Positions 1-5,774 of a DNA stretch of 5,774 nucleotides are shown one piece after another. The number at the start of each line of letters is the position of its first letter. Position 1 is the first letter of the stretch. The notes under the pieces were generated by a model that saw only the letters and a program-made list of their open reading frames with translations, was not told where the DNA came from and made no database searches. Source of the DNA: JBBITW01 sp037440525. GTDB taxonomy: Bacteria > Desulfobacterota > BSN033 > UBA1163. A program made the position numbers and the translations under genes. The DNA lies in NCBI GenBank assembly GCA_037440525.1, contig JBBITW010000210.1, positions 1 to 5,774 of the forward strand, read 5' to 3'.

Positions 1-54
1 CATTATGGTTACCTAATATTATGATTCAATAGATTTTATAAAACGCAAGAGATT

Positions 55-59
55 GGAGG
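55..59 (+). promoter_or_regulatory. Shine-Dalgarno site of the BKACE gene
   Basis: GGAGG lies nine bases before the ATG at 69, a normal spacing. It supports that ATG as the true start, and the encoded protein begins with the short beta-strand expected of the family (KLIICVCPTGSW). The 54 bases upstream are AT-rich and hold no gene I can support. No convincing promoter hexamers could be picked, so an upstream operon partner outside the window is possible. Confidence 0.7.
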
Positions 60-68
60 TTATATTAA

Positions 69-767
69 ATGATAAAGACAGAAAAACTTATTATTTGTGT
101 TTGTCCAACAGGGAGTTGGCTAATGAAAGATTTTAATCCTAATGTTCCAATTCAACCAGAAGAGATTGCAGAAGAAGTCTATCGTTCTTGGAATGAAGGG
201 GCTTCTATTGTTCATATTCACGCAAGGGATAAAGAAGGAAATGCGACCACAGATTCCAATGTCTTTCGAGAGATCGACCGACGTATTCGTGAAAAGGGAT
301 GTGATATCATTATCCAGCATAGTGTTTCTCCTGGCCGAGGTCCTGGACAGGTGATGAAGAGTAATCTTAAAGATGTTCCTGAAGGCCTTCTATTTGCTGC
401 TGTAGATAAGGGGCTTGAAGCCCTTGAGCCAAATCCTGAAATGGGAAGCCTTGATATAGGGGTTTCAGTTCTCGCAGGGCCCCCTGAAAGGATATTTCTC
501 TGGACAAGGGCATTTGTGGAGAAAGCTGCAAAAATGATGTTTGAAAAAGGAATCAAACCAGAACCTGAAGTATATACCGTAGGTGGAATGGTGGAGGTCA
601 ATGATCTTATCAGAAAGGGGCTTCTTCTCAAGCCTTACTGGATTAGTTTTTGCATGGGGATGGAAAGAACAATAGAAAATGTGACCCCATTTACACCAAA
701 GAACCTGATTCATCTTGTTGACCAGCTTCCCGAAGAATCACTCTTTACAACCCTTGGTATCCAGTAG
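69..767 (+). CDS. Beta-keto acid cleavage enzyme (BKACE, DUF849), N-terminal part ending at a frameshift
   Basis: The 232-residue reading frame is the N-terminal three quarters of a BKACE-family TIM-barrel enzyme. Known members, such as 3-keto-5-aminohexanoate cleavage enzyme Kce, condense a beta-keto acid with acetyl-CoA to give acetoacetate and a CoA ester, using a divalent metal. Visible family signatures are the N-terminal strand with PTGSW (13-17), the metal-binding IVHIHARD segment with H49 and H51, the IIQHSVSPGRG strand (81-91), the PEMGSLDIG segment (123-131), and KPEPEVYTVGGM (163-174). Members usually run about 270-310 residues. This frame stops at TAG (765-767) just after FTTLGIQ, before the conserved GGHxRVGxEDN segment, which continues in another frame downstream. 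As written the product lacks the metal-binding Glu and the Arg and Asp catalytic residues known from Kce, so it should be inactive unless the shift is a sequencing error. Family assignment is secure; the substrate is not known. Confidence 0.88.
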   Translation: MIKTEKLIICVCPTGSWLMKDFNPNVPIQPEEIAEEVYRSWNEGASIVHIHARDKEGNATTDSNVFREIDRRIREKGCDIIIQHSVSPGRGPGQVMKSNLKDVPEGLLFAAVDKGLEALEPNPEMGSLDIGVSVLAGPPERIFLWTRAFVEKAAKMMFEKGIKPEPEVYTVGGMVEVNDLIRKGLLLKPYWISFCMGMERTIENVTPFTPKNLIHLVDQLPEESLFTTLGIQ

Positions 768-976
768 AAACTCTTGCGGTTACCCAATCAATTCTTCTCG
801 GGGGTCATGCTCGAGTAGGATTTGAGGATAATCCATATTATAGTAAAGGAGTCCTGGCCAAAAGTAATGCAGAGCTGGTTGCAAGGGTTGCAAGGATAGG
901 CAGGGATTTAGGTCGAGAGATAGCAAGCCCTGATGAGGCTCGTGAACTTTTAGGAATTCCTAAGCTTAAAAAGTAA
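758..976 (+). pseudogene. C-terminal remainder of the BKACE gene in a shifted frame
   Basis: Reading codons from 758 gives 72 residues ending at TAA (974-976). They begin YPVETLAVTQSILLGG and run through GGHARVGFEDN (803-835 region), SNAELVARV and IASPDEARELLGIP, which is the standard C-terminal end of BKACE proteins. In Kce the equivalent segment carries the third metal ligand (Glu of the LED triplet) and the adjacent catalytic Arg and Asp. The whole gene, 69-976, is 908 bases; adding one base gives 303 codons including stop, a normal BKACE length. One base is therefore probably missing (or two are extra) between about 745 and 764. There is no independent start codon with a ribosome binding site, so this is not a separate gene. 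Both halves keep intact family motifs, which argues for a recent mutation or a sequence error rather than old decay. Confidence 0.85.
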
Positions 977-1096
977 GCTAAGTCTTCAACCTTTCCTGTC
1001 GGCATTAGGGAGGGAATAACACTGTTAAATCATTACCCTATTAGATGATATTATTAAATTTAATCTTTTTAGTTTAATACGAACGAGGGAGGAAAA
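977..1096 (+). promoter_or_regulatory. Intergenic leader before the HyuA-like gene, with AT-rich palindrome
   Basis: This 120-base gap has no coding potential I can see. It becomes very AT-rich after 1021 and contains a perfect 12-bp palindrome, ATTAAATTTAAT, at 1053-1064, about 33 bases before the next start. A palindrome in that place could be an operator or part of a promoter, but in such AT-rich DNA it may be chance. A Shine-Dalgarno sequence, GGAGG, sits at 1088-1092. No rho-independent terminator (stable hairpin followed by a T-run) is evident, so read-through from the BKACE gene is plausible. Confidence 0.35.
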
Positions 1097-3220
1097 GTGG
1101 AAATGTCAGAAAGCCAAAAGAGATATATTATCGGAATCGATACAGGGGGAACCTTCACAGATGCCGTTATTGTCGATATGGAAAATGGAGACACAACGAT
1201 TGCAAAAGCACCAACAACCCCTCATGATTTTTCTGTAGGCGTGATGGACGCAATTGAAGAGGCAGCAAAATTAATAAAAATATCACGAAGGGATTTACTC
1301 ATCAAATGTTCCATGTTAAAGCATGGAACAACAGTGGGAACAAATGCAATCATTGTTAGAAAAGGGGCAAGGGTTGGTTTTATCACTACTAAAGGATTTG
1401 AAGATACAACACTCATTGGTCGTGCCATTCAAAGGGTGGATGGACTGAGTGATGAGGAAGTAAAAAAGATGCTTACGATTACAAAGCCAGAACCATTAGT
1501 TCCAAAGTCACGTCTTAAAGGAGTATATGAAAGGATAGATTTTAGAGGAAATATTGTTGTTCCTTTAAATATTGAGGATGCAAAGAAACAGATTCGTTCT
1601 CTTGTCGAAGATGAAAAAGTAGAAGCTATTGGAGTAAGCTTTCTTCATAGTTATGTAAATCCAATTCATGAACAAAAGATGAAAGAACTAATTAATCAAA
1701 TGTATCCCAATCATAACCTTTATTTAACCTTCTCTCATGAATTGGTTCCTTTAAAGAGGGAATATGGCCGGGCCAATGTAGTCATTTTAAATTGTTACAT
1801 TGGTAAGGTTATGGAGAATTATTTGAAAAACTTAGATAGAAAACTTCGTGAGGAAGGTTTTAAAGGGAGATTGCTTGTGATGCAGGCCAATGGCGGTCTT
1901 CTCAGCTGGGATAAGGTTCCACCGGTGAGGACAATCTCTTCAGGGCCTGCTGGAGGAGTTATTGCCAGTCAATATATATCCAGTCTATTAGGCCATAATA
2001 ATGTGGTATCCACTGATATGGGAGGAACAAGTTTTGATGTTTCTCTGATTCGTGAAGGGAGATGGAGCTATGAACGTGAACCCATTATTTCACGATGGCG
2101 TGTCATGTTACCTATGATAAAGGTTGATTCCATTGGGGCTGGAGGCGGGACGATTGCTCGGGTTGACCCCATACTGCGGAGATTGTATGTGGGGCCTGAG
2201 AGTGCTGGAGCTCTACCAGGACCTGTTTGCTATGATACAGGAGGCACAGAACCGACTGTTTGTGATGCTGATCTTATCTTGGGGTTCTTAAATCCTGATT
2301 ATTTTCTTGGTGGAAGAATGAAGCTCAACAAGGCAAAGGCTGAAAGCATAATAAAAGAAAGGATTGCGAATCCATTGAACATGAGTGTCATCGAAGCAGC
2401 AGCAGGCATCTTTACTATTACAAATTCTCATATGGCTGATCTTATAAGAATTTTTACAATGAGGGCTGGACTTGCCCCGGAAGAATTTGTGCTTTATGCC
2501 TTCGGTGGAACAGGTTCAATGCATGCAGCTTATTTTGCCGGAGAACTTGGTATTAAAAAAGTCTACTGCTTCCCTACTTCTGCGGTCTTTTCTGCCTTTG
2601 GTATCGCAGGTGCAGATATAATAAGAACTATGTCCATTTCTTTAGGTTATCAAATGCCTGTTGATCCTAAGATTTTGAACTCAAAAATCAAAGAATTAGA
2701 AGACTCCTTAGCTAAAGATATGGAGGAAGAAGGATTCAAACGAAAGGACATAGAATTTCGACATACCTTTAATATGCGTTGGGCAAGACAAGTACTCTAT
2801 CACTCAGTTCCTCTATCTCCTAGAAAATATAAAACTAAAGAGGATATAGAATGGTTAATTGAACAATGGGCTCAGGACTTTGAAAAAATATATGGGAAGG
2901 GAGTTGCTTATACAAGGGCAGGTATTGAAGCAGTCTCGATGGATATAGATGCAGTGGGAAGGGTAGCAAAACCCTTACTCAAAAGTTATCCTGAGACAAA
3001 GGTTAACTCAAATTCAGCTATAAAAGCCTACCGTGATGTATTTTTCCCTGAAATCACCAAGGATTTTATTAGAACAGCTATTTATGAATATGAAAGGCTT
3101 AAGCCTAATTATATAATAGATGGACCTGCTATAATAGAGAGTAAAACTACTACGATAGTAATACCACCTGAAAAAGTTGCTAAAGTAGATCGCTTTATGA
3201 ATATAGTTCTTGAGCTTTGA
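1097..3220 (+). CDS. HyuA / acetone carboxylase beta-like ATPase subunit (hydantoinase A/oxoprolinase family)
   Basis: A complete 707-residue protein of the hydantoinase A/oxoprolinase family, the nucleotide-binding subunit of ATP-dependent hydantoinases, oxoprolinases and ketone carboxylases. The N-terminal domain (about 10-190) opens with the ASKHA phosphate-binding motif GIDTGGTFTD (13-22) and has HGTTVGTNA (77-85). The central domain (about 210-505) carries QANGG (263-267), SSGPAGG (281-287), the second phosphate-loop-like STDMGGTSFD (305-314), SIGAGGGT (345-352), GPESAGALPGPVCY (366-379) and FGGTGSMHA (469-477). The C-terminal domain ends with the usual DGPAIIESKTTT and VDRFMNIVLEL, so the gene is intact. 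The start is GTG 1097, four bases after GGAGG. ATG 1103, ten bases after it and two codons inside, is an equally possible start. The HyuB-like partner follows after 37 bases, so the two are surely co-transcribed and form one complex in the cytoplasm. The gamma-like domain on the partner favours ketone carboxylase (acxA/apc type) over hydantoinase, but the substrate is unknown. Confidence 0.93.
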   Translation: MEMSESQKRYIIGIDTGGTFTDAVIVDMENGDTTIAKAPTTPHDFSVGVMDAIEEAAKLIKISRRDLLIKCSMLKHGTTVGTNAIIVRKGARVGFITTKGFEDTTLIGRAIQRVDGLSDEEVKKMLTITKPEPLVPKSRLKGVYERIDFRGNIVVPLNIEDAKKQIRSLVEDEKVEAIGVSFLHSYVNPIHEQKMKELINQMYPNHNLYLTFSHELVPLKREYGRANVVILNCYIGKVMENYLKNLDRKLREEGFKGRLLVMQANGGLLSWDKVPPVRTISSGPAGGVIASQYISSLLGHNNVVSTDMGGTSFDVSLIREGRWSYEREPIISRWRVMLPMIKVDSIGAGGGTIARVDPILRRLYVGPESAGALPGPVCYDTGGTEPTVCDADLILGFLNPDYFLGGRMKLNKAKAESIIKERIANPLNMSVIEAAAGIFTITNSHMADLIRIFTMRAGLAPEEFVLYAFGGTGSMHAAYFAGELGIKKVYCFPTSAVFSAFGIAGADIIRTMSISLGYQMPVDPKILNSKIKELEDSLAKDMEEEGFKRKDIEFRHTFNMRWARQVLYHSVPLSPRKYKTKEDIEWLIEQWAQDFEKIYGKGVAYTRAGIEAVSMDIDAVGRVAKPLLKSYPETKVNSNSAIKAYRDVFFPEITKDFIRTAIYEYERLKPNYIIDGPAIIESKTTTIVIPPEKVAKVDRFMNIVLEL

Positions 3221-3241
3221 AATAATTTTAGTTCTAAAAAT

Positions 3242-3249
3242 AAAGGAGG
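3242..3249 (+). promoter_or_regulatory. Shine-Dalgarno site fixing the HyuB-like start at 3258
   Basis: AAAGGAGG is followed after eight bases by ATG 3258, an almost ideal arrangement. The open frame extends further upstream to a TTG at 3210, but that start would overlap the end of the HyuA-like gene, has no ribosome binding site and would add 16 residues unlike the family. The site therefore decides the start in favour of MKTELDPVKYEVF, which matches the usual HyuB N-terminus (DPV-x-YEV). Confidence 0.9.
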
Positions 3250-3257
3250 CCTTTTCG

Positions 3258-5519
3258 ATGAAAACAGAGTTAGATCCTGTGAAATATGAAGTGTTTGTGA
3301 GACGACTTAACAGTGTATTGGAAGAAGGCAGACAGGCTGTTGCTATGGTTTCAGGTTCACCTGCTATCGTTGAAGGTGGGGAGTTTATGACTTCTCTTTA
3401 TGATGGAAATGGAAAAGGGATATTAACCGCGGCAGGGACCTTATTCCATGTTATGGGTTCTGCCGATTCAATCAGACACGCAATTAAGGAGTATGAAGAA
3501 AATCCAGGTATTAATGAAGGTGATCAATTTTTTTATAACGATCCATATATTGCTGGCACTCATGTTATGGATCAAATCGTTATCAAACCAATTTTTTATG
3601 AAGGTGAACGGGTTGCCTGGGTAGGCACAATGACGCATACAAGCGATGTAGGTGGAATACTCCGTGGGGCTTCATCAGAAATTTTTCATGAGGGTGTAAG
3701 AATTAGAGGTTTAAAAGTTGTCGAAGGAAACAGGGTAAGAAAAGATGCACTCCAATCCATAACACAGCAGTGTAGGGATCCCGAATTCGTTGCTCAGGAT
3801 ATCCTCGCAAGAATAGCTTCAAATAATGTCTGCACAGAAGGCTATCTGCGTTTAATAGATAAATTTGGTATCGAGTTTGTGAAAACTGCCTGTAAGAAAC
3901 TTACTGAAGATGCGGAGAGAGCATTTCGAGAAAAACTAAAAAAATTACCTGATGGTACGTGGCGCGAGAGGGTTTATATCAGCAGGACAAAACGGGTCGA
4001 AGGAAAGGAAGAACCCCTTCCACTAAAAGTGATATGTACATTAAAAAAAGAAGGGGAGAAGCTTTCATTTGATGTTATAGCATCTCCTCAGACTGAGGAT
4101 TATTGTAATGCTGCCCTTCCCTCTTCGAGAAGTTGTCTTTTTTCTGCATTGGCTGCTGCGCTCCTATGGAATATCCCCTGGAATTCAGATGTTATGGAAT
4201 GGGTGAATTACCATGTTCCAGAGGGCTCATTTTTAAACTGTCGTTTCCCTGCTTCATGTGGCCTCGGAACACAAGCTGGTATTACTTTAATTGTTGCTGC
4301 TGCAGGAGCTCTTGCTAAAATGCTCTCTGCGGCAGGATTATATGATTATGTAAATGCCTCCTGGGGAGCTTTAAGTGGTGGTGTCACAAATTTTGGTCCT
4401 GGTGTGTGGTATGGAGGGCACAGTCAATATGGTCGAGTAGTTGGGCAGGGAACATATGACCTCTTCGTTGGTGGCCAAGGAGCAACTCCATTAAGGGATG
4501 GAAATAATACAGGAGGAATATATGTAAATCCAAGATCTGCTGGTGCTGATGTGGAATGGACTGAAACCTATTATCCCCTTCTCTATTTCGCCCAGAGGCA
4601 TGGAATAGATAGTGGTGGATATGGAAAATTTAGAGGTGGAATGAATTTAGAATCTCTATGTATGGTTTATGGGACGAAGGACTTAACAACAGATTACTTG
4701 CCCGGGCCAGAGGGAGGAGAGGCAAGAGGTTTTGGTCTCTTTGGTGGATATCCCATGGGTGGGCATTTAGGGGATTCTATACTTCTTCTAACTTCAAAAG
4801 AGGATCTCATAGAAAAATTTTCAAATGGAATATATCCAGCAAGTAATGATGAACTGGCTCCCCCATGGGGAGTAAATGTAAGAGAAAGTTTTGATTTTAA
4901 AATGGAACGACAATTGGGAGGAATCAGAATCCATGTCCCTGAATACAGTTTGATAGGCTATTCTTTTGGCTGTGGAGGTGGTTATGGAGACCCACTCCAG
5001 CGGGATCCTGAAAAAGTGGTTCAAGATGTGAAAGATAATGCAGTTACCTTAGAGACCGCAGCCAAAATTTATGGTGTGGTGGTAAACCCTGATACCCTCG
5101 AATTAGAACATGAAAAGACTGAAGAGAGAAGAAAAGAAATCAAAAAGGAGAGATTGATAAGAGGGCAAATGCTTTCTCCGGGAAGGACTGTGATAAAATT
5201 AGATCCCTCAAATAAGAAGAGAATTTTAATCAGGATAAGTGAATATTTGGAAATTGTGGAAAAGGTAGACGGAGCTAAAGTGATATGCTGCAGGGAGTGT
5301 GGAAACGAATTTTGCTCAGCGGGGGATAATTATAAGAAGTATGCCTTAAGATTGGTAAGAGACCTCCGTGAAACAAAGAAGGTAAGTAAGGGTGTAGAAC
5401 CTATCACTCATTATCAAGAATATATCTGCCCTGGATGCGGAACTTTGCTTCAAGTAGATACTTGGTGTCCACTCATTGATAATGATGAACCACTTTGGGA
5501 TATTGATGTAAAGGTGTAA
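3258..5519 (+). CDS. HyuB / acetone carboxylase alpha-like subunit with fused gamma-like zinc domain
   Basis: A 753-residue protein of the hydantoinase B/oxoprolinase family, the catalytic partner of the HyuA-like ATPase. The N-terminus DPVKYEVFVRRL (6-17) is typical. The hallmark GDQFFYNDPYIAGTHVMD (88-105) and MTHTSDVGG (125-133) supply Asp and His residues (D95, H102, D105, H127, D130) that are candidate metal ligands; acetone carboxylase alpha is known to hold Mn, but assigning these residues is my inference. Other family segments are EGVRIRGLKV (145-154), the Gly-rich middle, and CGGGYGDPLQRDPEKVVQDV (572-591), which normally lies close to the C-terminus of HyuB proteins. Here about 120 residues follow, holding CxxC pairs at C678/C681 and C724/C727, and resembling the separate gamma subunit of acetone carboxylase. 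The protein thus looks like an alpha-gamma fusion. Expected role: carboxylation of an enol-phosphate-type intermediate made from a ketone by the ATPase subunit. Hydantoin or oxoproline hydrolysis remains possible. Confidence 0.92.
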   Translation: MKTELDPVKYEVFVRRLNSVLEEGRQAVAMVSGSPAIVEGGEFMTSLYDGNGKGILTAAGTLFHVMGSADSIRHAIKEYEENPGINEGDQFFYNDPYIAGTHVMDQIVIKPIFYEGERVAWVGTMTHTSDVGGILRGASSEIFHEGVRIRGLKVVEGNRVRKDALQSITQQCRDPEFVAQDILARIASNNVCTEGYLRLIDKFGIEFVKTACKKLTEDAERAFREKLKKLPDGTWRERVYISRTKRVEGKEEPLPLKVICTLKKEGEKLSFDVIASPQTEDYCNAALPSSRSCLFSALAAALLWNIPWNSDVMEWVNYHVPEGSFLNCRFPASCGLGTQAGITLIVAAAGALAKMLSAAGLYDYVNASWGALSGGVTNFGPGVWYGGHSQYGRVVGQGTYDLFVGGQGATPLRDGNNTGGIYVNPRSAGADVEWTETYYPLLYFAQRHGIDSGGYGKFRGGMNLESLCMVYGTKDLTTDYLPGPEGGEARGFGLFGGYPMGGHLGDSILLLTSKEDLIEKFSNGIYPASNDELAPPWGVNVRESFDFKMERQLGGIRIHVPEYSLIGYSFGCGGGYGDPLQRDPEKVVQDVKDNAVTLETAAKIYGVVVNPDTLELEHEKTEERRKEIKKERLIRGQMLSPGRTVIKLDPSNKKRILIRISEYLEIVEKVDGAKVICCRECGNEFCSAGDNYKKYALRLVRDLRETKKVSKGVEPITHYQEYICPGCGTLLQVDTWCPLIDNDEPLWDIDVKV
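5223..5516 (+). other. Acetone carboxylase gamma-like zinc-ribbon domain at the C-terminus of the HyuB-like protein
   Basis: This segment encodes residues 656-753 of the HyuB-like protein. It starts with ISEYLEIVEK, then a first knuckle CCRECGNEFC (677-686), a helical stretch YKKYALRLVRDL, then QEYICPGCGTLLQVDTWCP with the second knuckle C724-P-G-C727 and C737. The spacing and the closing acidic tail after PLIDNDEP fit the family Acetone_carb_G, known as a small stand-alone zinc-binding gamma subunit in acetone carboxylase and as a small subunit in acetophenone carboxylase. The four cysteines of the two CxxC pairs probably bind one zinc ion. Assignment is from motif memory, not from a profile search. 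Confidence 0.75.
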
Positions 5520-5576
5520 TATTAACCCTAACCCCCTATTTGAGGGCTACGTCGTAATTATGAGAAATGACCCTAT

Positions 5577-5664
5577 TGTCATTCTAAACAAAGTGAAGAA
5601 TATTATAGAATCAATATGTTAGAAAGGAAAGATTCTTATGTTCTGCTAACCCCTCAGAAAGACA
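5577..5664. repeat. 88-bp imperfect inverted repeat resembling a dispersed palindromic (MITE/REP-like) element
   Basis: The ends TGTCATTCT (5577-5585) and AGAAAGACA (5656-5664) are inverted copies with one mismatch, and a nested pair, AAGAAT (5596-5601) and ATTCTT (5632-5637), lies inside. The left end reads TGTCATTCTAAACAAAGTGA, close to the widely seen repeat core TGTCATTCTGAGCGAAG followed by a variable GAAGAATCT. The right end, with GATTCTT, GTTCTGCTA and CCCCTCAGAA, resembles the matching right arm of the same kind of element. It sits between two genes on the same strand and would fold as an imperfect cruciform or RNA hairpin. It encodes nothing. Whether it is a mobile element remnant or acts on transcript ends cannot be told from one copy. 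Confidence 0.6.
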
Positions 5665-5708
5665 TCGCAGCATATCTCTTGGGAAGGAGGGATGAAGGGT
5701 GGATTATT

Positions 5709-5713
5709 GGAGG
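5709..5713 (+). promoter_or_regulatory. Shine-Dalgarno site of the truncated downstream gene
   Basis: GGAGG is followed by two adjacent ATG codons, at 5717 (three-base gap) and 5720 (six-base gap). The spacing favours the second ATG as the real start of the gene that runs off the window. Confidence 0.65.
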
Positions 5714-5719
5714 TGAATG

Positions 5720-5774
5720 ATGAAGATACCAGATCAGTATAAAGAAACATTTGATTTCTATATAAAGAAAGGGC
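5720..5774 (+). CDS. Start of an unidentified downstream gene, cut by the window end
   Basis: From ATG 5720 the frame reads MKIPDQYKETFDFYIKKG (18 residues) and remains open to the end of the window. A good ribosome binding site precedes it, and it lies on the same strand as the other genes about 200 bases after the HyuB-like gene. The residues are charged and aromatic with no signal peptide or membrane segment in what is visible. I do not recognise the family from so short a stretch. It may belong to the same catabolic cluster, although the intervening repeat leaves room for a separate transcript. Confidence 0.6.
   Translation, partial: MKIPDQYKETFDFYIKKG

Noticed and set aside
1..54. Tail of an upstream gene
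   Set aside because: All three forward frames hit stops quickly and no family motif is visible in so few codons.
218..631. 137-codon open frame on the minus strand inside the BKACE gene
   Set aside because: It is a shadow of a well-conserved BKACE coding region, with no ribosome binding site or recognisable protein motif.
992..1016. Hairpin from CCTTTCCT and AGGGAGGG after the BKACE gene
   Set aside because: Pairing is imperfect with mismatches and no T-run follows, so it is not a supportable terminator.
3210..3257. Upstream TTG extension of the HyuB-like gene
   Set aside because: It overlaps the HyuA-like stop, has no ribosome binding site and adds residues unlike the family; ATG 3258 has an ideal AAAGGAGG site.
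5534..5546. Possible terminator hairpin after the HyuB-like gene (CCCT, 5-base loop, AGGG)
   Set aside because: The stem is only four pairs and no T-run follows.
5577..5664. CRISPR repeat or riboswitch
   Set aside because: There is a single inverted element with no regularly spaced direct repeats, and no recognisable riboswitch core.

Overview
The window is a compact, same-strand gene cluster from a bacterium (less likely an archaeon) with moderately low GC, by eye around 40%. Genes are preceded by strong GGAGG-type Shine-Dalgarno sites and separated by short AT-rich gaps. The gene content (BKACE enzyme, ATP-dependent hydantoinase/ketone-carboxylase-type enzyme) fits catabolism of small organic compounds, possibly anaerobic. 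No marker gene here fixes the taxon.

Layout, all on +: (1) 69-976, a beta-keto acid cleavage enzyme (BKACE, DUF849) gene interrupted by a frameshift. Positions 69-767 encode the N-terminal 232 residues, and the remaining 72 or so residues, including the hallmark GGHARVGFEDN segment, lie in another frame at about 758-976. (2) 977-1096, an AT-rich gap with a 12-bp palindrome and the next ribosome binding site. (3) 1097-3220, a full-length HyuA/acetone-carboxylase-beta-like ATPase subunit (707 aa). (4) 3258-5519, a HyuB/acetone-carboxylase-alpha-like subunit (753 aa from the ATG chosen here), with a C-terminal cysteine-rich domain resembling the separate gamma subunit of acetone carboxylase. (5) 5520-5716, a non-coding gap with an 88-bp imperfect inverted repeat resembling dispersed palindromic elements. 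(6) From 5720, the first 18 codons of another gene cut off by the window end.

Working model (inference): HyuA- and HyuB-type subunits with a gamma-like zinc domain point to the ATP-dependent ketone carboxylase branch (acetone and acetophenone carboxylases) rather than a simple hydantoinase or oxoprolinase. Such enzymes convert a ketone plus bicarbonate into a beta-keto acid, and BKACE enzymes consume beta-keto acids with acetyl-CoA to give acetoacetate and an acyl-CoA. The cluster could therefore encode a two-step ketone degradation route in which BKACE replaces the usual CoA ligase plus thiolase. The frameshift in the BKACE gene is the main caveat, because as written it removes a metal ligand and the catalytic segment.
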